Position numbers and translations under genes: made by a program. Positions 32,979 through 41,982 of a DNA stretch of 64,000 nt are shown here, one piece after another. How positions within the stretch are numbered: position 1 is the first letter of the stretch; every line of letters starts with the position of its first letter. The DNA comes from Cupriavidus sp. D384 (GTDB lineage: Bacteria; Pseudomonadota; Gammaproteobacteria; Burkholderiales; Burkholderiaceae), in contig NZ_BBQI01000128.1 of the NCBI RefSeq assembly GCF_001652915.1, positions 62,001 to 126,000 on the forward strand. Reading direction: 5' to 3'. Under the pieces are notes generated by a model, which searched no databases, was not told the DNA's origin, and saw nothing but the letters and a program-made list of their open reading frames with translations.

Positions 32979-33491
32979 TCACGCGTTGCCGACGATCGCT
33001 TCAACCTCGATCTCGGTCCAGGCGCAGTCCGGCAGGCTCGACACGCCCAGCGCGCTGCGGGCAGGCAGCGGCTGATCGGGAAACGCCACGCGCAGCACGG
33101 CCGATGCCGCATCGAGCACCGCCGGATGGCGGGCGAAGGTGTCCGTGGCGCGGATAAATCCACGCAGGCGCACCACCTGGACAACGCGCGACAGTTCGCC
33201 GCCGCATGCTTGCCGCAGCGCCGCCAACGCGTTCAGCATCGACACCTCCGCTGCTTGCCGGGCCGGTGCCAGGTCGTCATCGGTGCGGCACTGTCCGGAC
33301 ATCGCCACGCCATCGCGCCGGCAGACCTGGCCGGAAATCGACACCCATTGCGCATTGCCAGCCGGTACTGCGCAGAACGGCGCGTAGTGGCCCCGAGGCG
33401 CCGACACCGGCGGCAGCGCCAGGCCCGCGGCAGCCAGCCGTGCTTCCGGCGTATCCGGCATGGACGGCCTGCCCTCTGCCGTCACCGTCAT
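32979..33491 (-). CDS. RidA/YjgF-family protein
   Basis: The 170-residue protein matches the larger Rid subfamily: EARLAAAGLALPPVSAPRGH YAPF, WVSISGQVCRRDG, AEVSMLNALAALRQACGG, and the C-terminal signature RSALGVSSLPDCAWTEIEVE, where the Arg and Glu bind substrate carboxylate. Rid proteins hydrolyse reactive enamines/imines to ketoacids; the subgroup's activity is often unproven. Its ATG at 33491 overlaps the PhzF stop (ATGA), so it is the last gene of a three-gene operon. Confidence 0.85.
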   Translation of the reverse strand: MTVTAEGRPSMPDTPEARLAAAGLALPPVSAPRGHYAPFCAVPAGNAQWVSISGQVCRRDGVAMSGQCRTDDDLAPARQAAEVSMLNALAALRQACGGELSRVVQVVRLRGFIRATDTFARHPAVLDAASAVLRVAFPDQPLPARSALGVSSLPDCAWTEIEVEAIVGNA

Positions 33492-34348
33492 TGCCCACCC
33501 CAGGCCGTCTCGCCACTGAGCCAGCAACCGCCCGCCGCGCCCTGGTCGTCGAAGCGCGGCGCAACCAGGATTTCAGACGGGCTGCCCATGGCATCGCCCT
33601 GCCAGACTGCGATGGACGCCTGGGAGCCGCCGCCCAGGTATCCGGCACCCGCCAGGTAACCCCACAGTGCGGCCGCGGCGATGCCGGTGGCGGCATCCTC
33701 CGGATAGCCCGACGACTTGGGAAACTGCCGCGCATGCACGATACGCCGGCCATCCGCTTTCGTGGCGCCCAGCGCGTATGGGTACAGCCCCGTGGAACCG
33801 ATCGACTCGCACAATGCCTGCATGGTGGAGAAATCGGGCTGCAGGTCATCGAGCATTGCCACCGACGGCAGTGCCACCAGCGTTTTTACGCGGCTGGTGG
33901 CGGCGTTGGTCATCGTCCATGCGCCTGCCGGCAAGCGCAGCTGCGCCGCCACGCGGGCACTGGCCTGCGCGTCGAGCCGCTGCGTGCGCACCGCCGGCTG
34001 CGAGATCCACGCGCGTTGCAGGGTATCGTCCCAGCGGGCATGCACCACACCGCTCATCGTTTCGATGCTTGCGGTCGGGGTCGTCCATTGCCCCCATTGC
34101 CGCAGCGCCCACAGCGTGCCGACAGTGGCGTGGCCGCACATTTCCATCTCGTGCTGCGGGACGAAGAAGCGGATGCGCCAGTCGCAGCCGATGGTGCTGG
34201 GCAGCACGAAGGCGGACTCATGGCCGTGCTTCGCGGCAACCGCCTGCATGTCGGCGGCATCCATGCCCTGTGCATCGGCAACCAGCGGCACCGGGTTTCC
34301 GCCCCGGCCATCACGCACGAACACGTGGATCAGATTCACTTCACTCAC
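33488..34348 (-). CDS. PhzF-family isomerase/epimerase-like protein
   Basis: The 286-residue protein has the diaminopimelate-epimerase-like double fold of PhzF: LIHVFVRDGRGGNPVPLV, the catalytic Glu in KHGHESAFVLP, EMEMCGHATVGTLWAL and the distal YPEDAATGIAAAALWGY GG-type loop. PhzF isomerises a dihydro-hydroxyanthranilate in phenazine synthesis; no other phenazine genes are here, so another small-molecule isomerisation is more likely. It overlaps the upstream Bug gene by 8 bp and the downstream Rid gene by 4 bp. Confidence 0.87.
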   Translation of the reverse strand: MSEVNLIHVFVRDGRGGNPVPLVADAQGMDAADMQAVAAKHGHESAFVLPSTIGCDWRIRFFVPQHEMEMCGHATVGTLWALRQWGQWTTPTASIETMSGVVHARWDDTLQRAWISQPAVRTQRLDAQASARVAAQLRLPAGAWTMTNAATSRVKTLVALPSVAMLDDLQPDFSTMQALCESIGSTGLYPYALGATKADGRRIVHARQFPKSSGYPEDAATGIAAAALWGYLAGAGYLGGGSQASIAVWQGDAMGSPSEILVAPRFDDQGAAGGCWLSGETAWGGQ

Positions 34349-35324
34349 CCGTGGCTCCTACCGATCGTGCAATCGCTCCCCAATAGGGAATGTCCTTCTG
34401 CACCGCGGCCTGCAGCGCGGCGGGCGTGCCTGGCCGGGCCGTGACGCCCTTGGCGGCAAGATCCTCCGCCACGGCCTTGTCACCCAGCACCTTGTTCAGT
34501 GCGGCATTGAAGCGCTCCACCACGGGCGCCGGCGTGCCCTTGGGGAAGGCAATGCCGTACCACAGCTGCTGCTCGAAGCCCGGCACGCCCTGGCTGGCGA
34601 AGGTCGGCACATCGGCCAGCAGCGGCGTGGGCGCCGTGGTGGCAATGGCGGTGATCTTGTGCGCCTTGATGTACGGCGCCAGGCCCACCGGGTTGTCGAA
34701 CATGATCTGCACCTGGCCGCCGATCAGGTCAGTGTAGGCCGGGGATGCGCCGCGATACGGCACGTGTACCAGCGGCACGCCGGCCAGTTTCTGGAACTGC
34801 TCGCCCATCAGGTGCGATACGGTGCCAACGCCCACCGAGCCGAAGCTGAGCTGCGTCTTGTCGGCCTTGAGCCGGGCCAGCAACGCCTTGACATTGGTCG
34901 ACTGCAACTGGTTGTTGACGGCCAGCACGTACGGCGAGGTGCCGATGAATCCGGCATAGCTGAAATCCTTGGCCGGGTGGTAAGCCAGCTTGGGATAGAT
35001 CGCCACGCTGACCGCGTGCGTGCTGGTGGTGACCACACCGGCGGTGTAGCCGTCGGCCGGGGCGCGTGCCACGAAAGCCGAGCCCAAAGTGCCGCCCGCC
35101 CCGCTGCGGTTGTCGATCACCACCGGCTGGCCCAGTTCGCGCTGCAGCAGGGGCTGGATCGACCGCACCACCAGGTCGGTGCCGCCGCCAGCCGGGAACG
35201 GGACGACGATCACAACGGGCCTGGCCGGCCAGGTCTCGGCATGCACGGCCCCGAAACAGAGTCCGGCCGCAATGGCCAGCAGGGCGCGGCACGCGGCACG
35301 CGATGGATGGGACAGGATTGACAC
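34341..35324 (-). CDS. Tripartite tricarboxylate transporter substrate-binding protein (Bug family)
   Basis: The 327-residue periplasmic protein has a signal peptide ending AVHAE and the Bug signature WPARPVVIVVPFPAGGGTDL, then QPVVIDNRSGAGGTLGSAFV and PLVHVPYRGASPAYTDLIGG. It binds a carboxylate or small aromatic for a TctAB-type membrane pair, but no tctA or tctB gene is nearby, as usual for the expanded Bug families of Cupriavidus and Bordetella. It is first in an operon with PhzF and Rid genes; the ligand is probably their substrate. Confidence 0.9.
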   Translation of the reverse strand: MSILSHPSRAACRALLAIAAGLCFGAVHAETWPARPVVIVVPFPAGGGTDLVVRSIQPLLQRELGQPVVIDNRSGAGGTLGSAFVARAPADGYTAGVVTTSTHAVSVAIYPKLAYHPAKDFSYAGFIGTSPYVLAVNNQLQSTNVKALLARLKADKTQLSFGSVGVGTVSHLMGEQFQKLAGVPLVHVPYRGASPAYTDLIGGQVQIMFDNPVGLAPYIKAHKITAIATTAPTPLLADVPTFASQGVPGFEQQLWYGIAFPKGTPAPVVERFNAALNKVLGDKAVAEDLAAKGVTARPGTPAALQAAVQKDIPYWGAIARSVGATGE

Positions 35325-35450
35325 GGGATTCCTCCTTGTGGACGTGCAAGGAGTCTAGGCACGCGGCGCGCGGGATTCGAACCGGAATGCGACGCGCGCC
35401 GATCCGAAATACGTCCGCCGATCGTGCCGCCCTCCGGGGCCTGCACGCAA

Positions 35451-35480
35451 AAAAGGGCACCCTTCCGGATGCCCCTTCTT
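35451..35480 (-). terminator. Terminator of the porin gene
   Basis: The stem GGGCA.CC/GG.TGCCC (about 35455-35474, one mismatch) is followed on the minus strand by a TTTTTT run at 35449-35454. It lies 20 bp past the porin stop. Confidence 0.7.
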
Positions 35481-35502
35481 CGTCAGCACATGCAGCGCGC
35501 GA

Positions 35503-36555
35503 TCAGAACTTGTGGCGAATGCCCATCAGCACGCCGGTCTGGTTCTTGCCAGCCACCGTGGTACCGAAGCCGCCGGTGCCCAGGTCCGAACCGTCCTTGT
35601 TGCGGGTGTAGGCCAGGTTCAGGTACACATCGGTACGCTTCGAGAACGAATAGTCGGCCGAGACGATAAACAGCCACGGATCGGCGCCCGAGTTGCGGAA
35701 GTCCTGGTAGTACGCCGCGCCGGTGAGCGACCATGCCGCGGTGATATCCCACTGCGCGCCAGCCCAGTACAGGTTGGTGGTCTGCGACGCCGGCTGCGTC
35801 ATGAAGCGGGCGTAGCGGTAGCCCAGGTACGACTTGACCGAGCCAAACTGGTACGTGCCCGACACCGCGGCCTTGCGCGTCTTGTCCTGGTCGGTAGCAA
35901 CGGTGTTGCCATTCACCTCGTCGTAGACCACGGCGATTGCCAGCGGGCCGCTTTCATAGGCCAGGCTGCCGCCAAACTCGCGGCCGACCTTGTAGTTGCC
36001 CGGCACTTCGCCGTTGACGCCGGACGTGCCGTCCGCACCCGCGCTGTACATCAGCTTGGCGCTGACCGGGCCGAACTTGCCGGCGTACTTGATCGAGTTG
36101 TCGGCGCGCGACTGGAAGGCGCCGTCCTGCGCGCCAATCGAGTAGCGCGTCGAGATGCCCATCGGGTCGAACTGCACGCCGAAGTCATACATCGCCGTCG
36201 TATGACGGCCGAGCGTCAGCGTGCCATAGGCGTTGCTCAGGCCGATCCATGCCTGCCGGCCGAACAGCCGGTTGTTCTGGGTGCTCTTGCCATCGTCGAC
36301 CGAGAAGCCGCTTTCCAGCGCAAACACCGCACGCAGGCCGCCGCCAAGATCTTCGGCGCCGCGCAGGCCCCAGCGCGACCCCGACAGGTTGCCCGACTGC
36401 ATGCGGACCACGGAGTTGTTACCGGCGCCCAGATGGTTTGCGTATTCCACGCCAACGTCCGCCACACCGTACAGCGTTACCGAAGTCTGCGCGAACGCGC
36501 CCCCGGCGGTCAGGCCTGCAACGGCGGCCGCCATCCATACTGCTTTCTTCTTCAT
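35503..36555 (-). CDS. Gram-negative porin (16-stranded general diffusion type)
   Basis: The 350-residue outer-membrane protein has a signal peptide ending GGAFAQ and starts the mature barrel with TSVTLYGVADVGVEYANHL, the classic betaproteobacterial porin start. The beta-strand repeats (LSGSRWGLRGAEDLGGGLRA, GRQAWIGLSNAYGTLTLGRH) and the terminal GVLMGIRHKF ending in Phe fit barrel assembly by BAM. The start at 36555 has GGGGAGA upstream. It permits diffusion of small hydrophilic solutes; monocistronic with its own terminator. Confidence 0.92.
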   Translation of the reverse strand: MKKKAVWMAAAVAGLTAGGAFAQTSVTLYGVADVGVEYANHLGAGNNSVVRMQSGNLSGSRWGLRGAEDLGGGLRAVFALESGFSVDDGKSTQNNRLFGRQAWIGLSNAYGTLTLGRHTTAMYDFGVQFDPMGISTRYSIGAQDGAFQSRADNSIKYAGKFGPVSAKLMYSAGADGTSGVNGEVPGNYKVGREFGGSLAYESGPLAIAVVYDEVNGNTVATDQDKTRKAAVSGTYQFGSVKSYLGYRYARFMTQPASQTTNLYWAGAQWDITAAWSLTGAAYYQDFRNSGADPWLFIVSADYSFSKRTDVYLNLAYTRNKDGSDLGTGGFGTTVAGKNQTGVLMGIRHKF

Positions 36556-37111
36556 GACTCTGAGGTCTCCCCTCTCGTTGGAAAATCTTCGTCGGCCTGG
36601 CGATGCCGGCCTGTGTCCTCCCTGCGCTGCCGCCACCCCATGTCCGCGGCCATGCCACCCTCGTATGCAACTCGATGCATATCGAAGTGGCTTCATATGT
36701 ATTAATACCGAAACAATACCTCATGTAGTGACGTATGTATCACCAATTCAGGGTTATCCCCGATAAACTGGCAGCAAGACGCCGGCCGGCTGAACCGCCG
36801 GATGCGCAACAAGTCGCGGGCCGCACCGCACCGGCAGGCGCGCATCATCGCCGCATGAGCGGGTGAGGTTCCGCCAATCCCGCTCCGCCCAACCCGATTC
36901 CGCCAACCTATCGCGCTTTTCGGACAACATGCCATCGGGCGGCCTGTGCACCACCTGCGCGCCGCAACCGGCCGCTATCCTGCAAATGAACCCCGGGCGC
37001 AACGCGCCACGGACACGCAATAGATAGCACCAGGTAGCAATGGGTAGCAGCGATGAAACACTCTTGCGAAGCGGTCACTGGTCCAGTTGCAGTCGTGCCG
37101 GGTGGCCGCGA
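36556..37111. other. 556-bp intergenic region between porin and beta-helix protein genes
   Basis: The porin promoter should lie near 36690-36760, where an A/T-rich stretch carries ATTAATAC and imperfect GTGA/TCAC dyads, but no unambiguous promoter could be picked. The rest shows no ORF with coding character and no repeat. Confidence 0.5.
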
Positions 37112-38401
37112 ATGAAGCCCGGCAGACACCCCGCGCCCCCCATACTGCGCCGGCTGGGCATGGCCGCCGCAATGCTTGCCGCAGTGCTTGCCGCGATGGC
37201 GGGCGTGACTGCCCTGCTGGCGTATTGGCCGCATGTGCCCGCGCCCGTATCGCCGGCGACTGGCGCGCCCGCCGATGTGGTCGTGCAGCCCGGCCCGGGC
37301 GGCGTCGACCAGGCCGATGCCCTGCAGGCCGCACTCGATAATCTGCAACCGGGACAGCGGCTCGTGCTCGCCCCCGGCAGCTATCTGGTCGGCCGCGTGC
37401 TGGCGGTGCGCCGCGAGCAGGTCGCGGTATCGGGCTACGACGCCACGCTGGTCGCGTCCAATCCGGATCAGCAGGCCATCCGGATCACCGGGGCAAATTC
37501 AACGCTGGTGGGCGTGACGCTCAAGGGCACAGGCACGCAGCGGCTCGAATCCGCCACGTCGGCCAAGGTAATCGTCGACGGTACGGGCATCCAGGTGCTG
37601 GATGTGACCATCGAAGGCGGCGCCAGCGCGGGCATCTTTGTGTCGCGCGGCATTGGCATCGCCCTGGTTGGCGACAGGATCAGCGGCACGCTGGCCGATG
37701 GCATCCACATCACGGGCGGCTCGCAGGACGTGCTGGTTCAGAATTCGTCCGTGACCGCCACCGGCGACGACATGGTGGGCATCGTCAGCTACCAGCGCGA
37801 CAACGCGCAGACCCGGAACATCTATGTCACAAGCAACTACCTGGCTGGCAATGCCTGGGGACGCGGCGTGGCCGTCGTCGGAGGTGCCGATGTCACCGTC
37901 GCCGGCAACTGGATCGAGGGCGTGCAGAAGGCGGCCGCCGTGATGGTCGCGCAGGAAGACGGCTATCGCACCGCCGATGCCACCAATGTGCTGATCGCCA
38001 GCAACACGATCGCCGATGACCAGAACGCCACGGAGCCCGGCAACAACCGCATGGCAACGGGGCATGCAGCCATCGACATCAATACCGGCAGCGGCAGCGT
38101 GACGCGCGTGCAGGTAACCGGCAACCAGGTTACGCGCACGCGCTTCGACGGCTATCGCGCGCAGGGCAATATCTGCCAGGCCGACATCAGCAACAACCGC
38201 TTTGCGGCCATCGGCGGCGCGGCCATCGCGCTGCAGTATCGCAATTGCACGGCGGACCAGTTCACCTGCGGCACCAATACGCTCGATGGCGCACTCCTGC
38301 CGCGACCGTCAGGATGCTCCGGCGCGGGATCGATCCAGGCCGCCGGCGCGGACGCGAGCCGCCTCCCTCAAGTGCGGACTTATCTGCGGCGCGCGCAGTA
38401 A
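37112..38401 (+). CDS. Right-handed parallel beta-helix protein (pectate-lyase-like fold)
   Basis: The 429-residue protein has an N-terminal hydrophobic anchor or signal (GMAAAMLAAVLAAMAGVTAL) and then repeated beta-helix coils rich in IxVxxNxIxG-type turns (for example NIYVTSNYLAGNAWGRGVAV and NVLIASNTIADDQ). Two cysteine pairs occur near the C-terminus. Such folds host polysaccharide lyases, hydrolases and epimerases. It faces the distal end of the exopolysaccharide operon, so action on that polymer in the periplasm or outside is plausible. The start at 37112 fits the signal; an ATG at 37040 is possible. No catalytic residues could be identified. Confidence 0.75.
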   Translation: MKPGRHPAPPILRRLGMAAAMLAAVLAAMAGVTALLAYWPHVPAPVSPATGAPADVVVQPGPGGVDQADALQAALDNLQPGQRLVLAPGSYLVGRVLAVRREQVAVSGYDATLVASNPDQQAIRITGANSTLVGVTLKGTGTQRLESATSAKVIVDGTGIQVLDVTIEGGASAGIFVSRGIGIALVGDRISGTLADGIHITGGSQDVLVQNSSVTATGDDMVGIVSYQRDNAQTRNIYVTSNYLAGNAWGRGVAVVGGADVTVAGNWIEGVQKAAAVMVAQEDGYRTADATNVLIASNTIADDQNATEPGNNRMATGHAAIDINTGSGSVTRVQVTGNQVTRTRFDGYRAQGNICQADISNNRFAAIGGAAIALQYRNCTADQFTCGTNTLDGALLPRPSGCSGAGSIQAAGADASRLPQVRTYLRRAQ

Positions 38402-38406
38402 TACCG

Positions 38407-38428
38407 GCCAGGCCCCTGCGGGCCTGGC
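38407..38428. terminator. Hairpin between convergent beta-helix and rmlA genes
   Basis: A 9-bp stem GCCAGGCCC/GGGCCTGGC (38407-38415, 38420-38428) with a 4-nt loop lies 6 bp past the beta-helix stop. A T-run is missing, so it is a weak terminator candidate for both genes. Confidence 0.5.
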
Positions 38429-38465
38429 AACGCACGCCGTTGCGGCACGGGCTGCCCATGCCGGC

Positions 38466-39353
38466 TCACCTGACGCGTGGCGATTCCGCCAGCAGCCGCT
38501 GCAGGTACTTGCCGTAATGGCTCTTGCCCAGCGGCGCGGCCAGCCGTGCCACCTGTTCCTCGTCGATCCAGCGACGCCGGTAGGCAATTTCCTCGGGACA
38601 CGCCACCATCAGGCCCTGCCGCTTCTGCAGCGTCGCCACCATCTGCGCGGCATCGATCAGCGAATCGTGCGTGCCGGTATCGAACCACGCGAAGCCGCGT
38701 CCCATGATGTCGACGGCCAGCTTGCCCGCATCCAGGTAGCGGGCGTTGACCTCGGTGATCTCCAGTTCGCCACGTGCCGACGGGCGGATATCGGCGGCAA
38801 TATCGCAAACACGGTTGTCATAGAAGTAAAGCCCCGTCACCGCATAGTTCGATCGCGGCTGCGCCGGCTTTTCCTCGATCGACAGCGCCCGAAAGTCTTC
38901 ATCGAATTCCACCACGCCGTAGCGCTCGGGATCGTGCACGTGATACGCGAACACGGTGGCGCCGTCCTCGCGACGGCTGGAGCGGGCCAGCATGCGGGCC
39001 AGGTCATGCCCGTAGTAGATGTTGTCGCCCAGGATCAGCGCCGAAGGATCGCGCCCCACAAAATCACGGCCGATGATGAACGCCTGCGCCAGGCCATCCG
39101 GCGACGGCTGTTCCGCATACTGCAGGTTCAGCCCCCACTGCCGGCCATCGCCAAGCAAGGCGGCAAAGCGCGGGGTGTCCTGCGGCGTGGAGATGACCAG
39201 CACGTCGCGGATGCCGGCCACCATCAGCGTGGAGAGCGGGTAGTAGATCATCGGCTTGTCATAGACCGGCAGCAGCTGCTTGGAGACGCAGTGCGTGACC
39301 GGATAGAGCCGCGTGCCGGAACCTCCGGCGAGAATGATGCCTTTGCGCGTCAT
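38466..39353 (-). CDS. rmlA: Glucose-1-phosphate thymidylyltransferase
   Basis: The 295-residue enzyme begins [20 protein letters not shown] and contains [34 protein letters not shown] and [20 protein letters not shown], all RmlA hallmarks. It makes dTDP-glucose from glucose-1-phosphate and dTTP, the first step toward dTDP-L-rhamnose. It is the last gene of the exopolysaccharide operon and overlaps the flippase stop by 4 bp (ATGA). rmlB and rmlC are on the opposite strand 15 kb away rather than in one rmlBDAC block. Confidence 0.95.
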   Translation of the reverse strand: MTRKGIILAGGSGTRLYPVTHCVSKQLLPVYDKPMIYYPLSTLMVAGIRDVLVISTPQDTPRFAALLGDGRQWGLNLQYAEQPSPDGLAQAFIIGRDFVGRDPSALILGDNIYYGHDLARMLARSSRREDGATVFAYHVHDPERYGVVEFDEDFRALSIEEKPAQPRSNYAVTGLYFYDNRVCDIAADIRPSARGELEITEVNARYLDAGKLAVDIMGRGFAWFDTGTHDSLIDAAQMVATLQKRQGLMVACPEEIAYRRRWIDEEQVARLAAPLGKSHYGKYLQRLLAESPRVR

Positions 39354-40654
39354 GCCTGCATCTCCTTGGCAGTGGGGGATTCCTGGGCAACCGGTGTAGG
39401 GGTGGGCGCCGGAGCCAGGGCGCCGGCCGTGATCTCGCGCCGGTAGCAAACATAGAAGGCGATGGCGCCAGCGGCCTCGGTGATCAGCACCGATATCACC
39501 GTGCCCCTGGCGCCCATATGCATCACGAACGGCACCGCGTAGATCAGGTGCATGACCGTCACCGCAGCATAGATATTCCGCACGGCGCGGTGCCGGCCCG
39601 ACGCCATCAGGCCGAGATTGCCGAAGATGAAGGCCACGCTGGTCAGCGGCAGCAGCACGCCTTCCAGCCGCAGCAGCAGGATGGTGTCGTGGAACGGCTC
39701 GCCCAGCCACATGCGGATGCCGACGCCGGCAAACAGCTCCACCGCCACGAACATCGTGCCCGAACAGGCAAAGACAACCACCATCGCGCGCCGCATCAGC
39801 GCACGGGCCGCTGGCGGGTCGGTGACGTTGTATTGGCTGATGCGCGGATAGAACGCCGTGCCGATGACCGTAAAGATCGTCTGCCCGGCAATGCGGATCT
39901 TGTCGGCCATCGAGAACTGCCCCACCGCTACCGGACCGTGGAAATAGTTCAGCAGGATCGCGTTGAAGTTCACGTAGAAGCTGACCAGCACCAGCGACAG
40001 GAACATCGGGAAGCCTTCGCGCAGCGATGCCATGGCCGCTGCCGCCGGCACCCTGACCAGCGCGGCCAGTCGCCTGCGCCACACGCCCCAAAGCGCCGCG
40101 ACGGCCAGGATCAGCGTGCCGACGCTGATGCCCAGCGCAGCCAGCGCGGCGTCGCCGGGCGATCGCACCCATGCCACCACGCAGGCCAGACTGATGGCCT
40201 TGGACGCGAAGTTCGGCAATACCAGCACCTTCATCCGTTCCAGGCCCTGGTAGAGCCAGATCGGCGTCACGGCGTTCGCCACCACGCCCACAAACGCCGC
40301 GGCCAGGATGGCCCTGTGTTCGCGCAGGTCCGGCGCCCACCACAACGCGCCAGCCAGCAGTAACGCCGCCCCCAGCGTGAGCAGCAGCTTGGCCGCCATC
40401 GTCGCCGAAAACACCGCCGCGACAGCGGCCGGATCATCGCGCCTGAGCGATACCAGCCGTGTGGCCGACAGATTGTGGCCGTAGTCGGTCAGCAGGATCA
40501 GGTACTGCGCCAGCGCCTGGCAGTAGGCCAGCACCCCGAACTCGCGCACGCCGAGCTTGTGGCCGAGGAAAGGCAACAGCACCAGGGGAAACAGATAGTT
40601 GCCGCCCTGGATCAGCAGCAGATAGGTGGCGGTGGAGCGTATGGATGGCGGCAT
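39350..40654 (-). CDS. Oligosaccharide flippase, Wzx-like
   Basis: The 434-residue protein has about 12-14 transmembrane helices and opens [25 protein letters not shown], typical of the MATE/Wzx polysaccharide-transport family. Later segments such as [20 protein letters not shown] and [20 protein letters not shown] match O-unit flippases. It moves the undecaprenyl-linked repeat unit across the inner membrane. It lies between the polymerase-like gene (18-bp gap) and rmlA (4-bp overlap) in the operon. Confidence 0.88.
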   Translation of the reverse strand: MPPSIRSTATYLLLIQGGNYLFPLVLLPFLGHKLGVREFGVLAYCQALAQYLILLTDYGHNLSATRLVSLRRDDPAAVAAVFSATMAAKLLLTLGAALLLAGALWWAPDLREHRAILAAAFVGVVANAVTPIWLYQGLERMKVLVLPNFASKAISLACVVAWVRSPGDAALAALGISVGTLILAVAALWGVWRRRLAALVRVPAAAAMASLREGFPMFLSLVLVSFYVNFNAILLNYFHGPVAVGQFSMADKIRIAGQTIFTVIGTAFYPRISQYNVTDPPAARALMRRAMVVVFACSGTMFVAVELFAGVGIRMWLGEPFHDTILLLRLEGVLLPLTSVAFIFGNLGLMASGRHRAVRNIYAAVTVMHLIYAVPFVMHMGARGTVISVLITEAAGAIAFYVCYRREITAGALAPAPTPTPVAQESPTAKEMQA

Positions 40655-40672
40655 CGGGCGTGAGCCTTGGGT

Positions 40673-41974
40673 TCAGCGTGGACCGGCGACCGGCAGGTTC
40701 GGGCGGCCGTACAGCGAGCGCGCGCCCGCAGGCGCCGTGCTGGCGGCCGGCCGCCCCAGGCACCGGAACACCAGCCACAGCAGCGCCAGCGGCACGAAGT
40801 TGCGGCCGCTGAACAGGTTCGGCACACGCAGGATCTCCATCAGCGACACCAGCAGCACGGCATGGGCACAGCACCAGAATCCGTTGCCGCCGCGCCATCC
40901 CGCGTAGCTGCGGCCCAGCAGCCATCCCATCAGCGCGGCTTCCAGCAGCGCGAACCCGCCCCACTCGTAGAAATGCACGAAGATGCCCGACGGGTTGTTG
41001 AACTCCGGATCGCCGAAGGTGTTGAGAAACATGCTGTACCCATCGTCCGCGCCGACCAGCGGGCGGAAGCTCTCGCCGATGATCGGAAACCGGATCAGCC
41101 AGTCGAACGTGAACGTCGGCGCCCCGGTGCCCCATCCCATGATCGTCAGCAGGCCCGCACCGTTGTTGATGGCCGTCGAGTAGTACAGGCCCAGCCGTTC
41201 CAGCGCGAAATCGAAGATGTTGTCGTAGATGTTGACGTAGTACGTTTCCCACGACCGGTTGTATTCGTTCGCGATAAAGAAGCCGATCAGCGGCGGGACG
41301 GCGGCAAACGGCCCGAGTGCCAGCAGCGCCGCGCGCAGCGACCCGCGCGGTGGCCGCAGGCGGAAGCGCGCCATCATCAGGGCCCAGGGCAACACCACTT
41401 CCACCAGCGCCAGCCGCTCCGCAAAAATGAAACTGCGCAACAACGTCAGCACGAACAGCACGCCCAGGTAGGCGTGGTAACGGGTCAGGCCGCGCGGCGG
41501 GGTGCGGAAGATGACGAAGTACAGGGGCACATAGGCCACCGACGCCTGGGTCAGCGTACTGATGCCCACCACGCGCCCTTTCAGCTCAAGCACGTCATAG
41601 GTACTGGCGGACCCGTTCAAATAGGAAAGCAGCACCGCCGGCCGGGCGATCACGCCGCCCATCATCACCACGTAGCCGATGCAGGCCAGCCAGAACAGCG
41701 CATCGAGCACCAGCGGAGACAGCGCCACCGGTGCGTCGGCGTCGCGCGGGGCCAGCACACGCTCCCCCGTCGCACCGGCTGCAATCGCAAGCAGGAACAG
41801 CGCACCGGCCATCGCATAGGTGCCGTTGAAGTAGATATGGTCGATGGCCTTCTGGTCACCCAGCAGCTCCAGCGAAACGAGCCCGTACAGCGGCAGGATG
41901 AAGCACAGGAGCAAACGCGCGGGATCGTCCCACCAGTAGCCGTCGTACGCGTTACGGACGCCGGGCATCGTCAT
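40673..41974 (-). CDS. Polysaccharide polymerase-like membrane protein (Wzy candidate)
   Basis: The 433-residue protein has about 10-12 hydrophobic segments (for example LLLCFILPLYGLVSLELLGD and LDALFWLACIGYVVMMGGVI) with a long periplasmic loop around residues 240-330 containing GADDGYSMFLNTFGDPEFNN. This layout is typical of Wzy polymerases, which share little sequence. Its place between the glycosyltransferases and the flippase supports the role. Starts at 41974 and 41968 are both possible. An acyltransferase or other membrane enzyme is a less likely alternative. Confidence 0.7.
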   Translation of the reverse strand: MTMPGVRNAYDGYWWDDPARLLLCFILPLYGLVSLELLGDQKAIDHIYFNGTYAMAGALFLLAIAAGATGERVLAPRDADAPVALSPLVLDALFWLACIGYVVMMGGVIARPAVLLSYLNGSASTYDVLELKGRVVGISTLTQASVAYVPLYFVIFRTPPRGLTRYHAYLGVLFVLTLLRSFIFAERLALVEVVLPWALMMARFRLRPPRGSLRAALLALGPFAAVPPLIGFFIANEYNRSWETYYVNIYDNIFDFALERLGLYYSTAINNGAGLLTIMGWGTGAPTFTFDWLIRFPIIGESFRPLVGADDGYSMFLNTFGDPEFNNPSGIFVHFYEWGGFALLEAALMGWLLGRSYAGWRGGNGFWCCAHAVLLVSLMEILRVPNLFSGRNFVPLALLWLVFRCLGRPAASTAPAGARSLYGRPNLPVAGPR

Positions 41975-41982
41975 CGGCGCGC

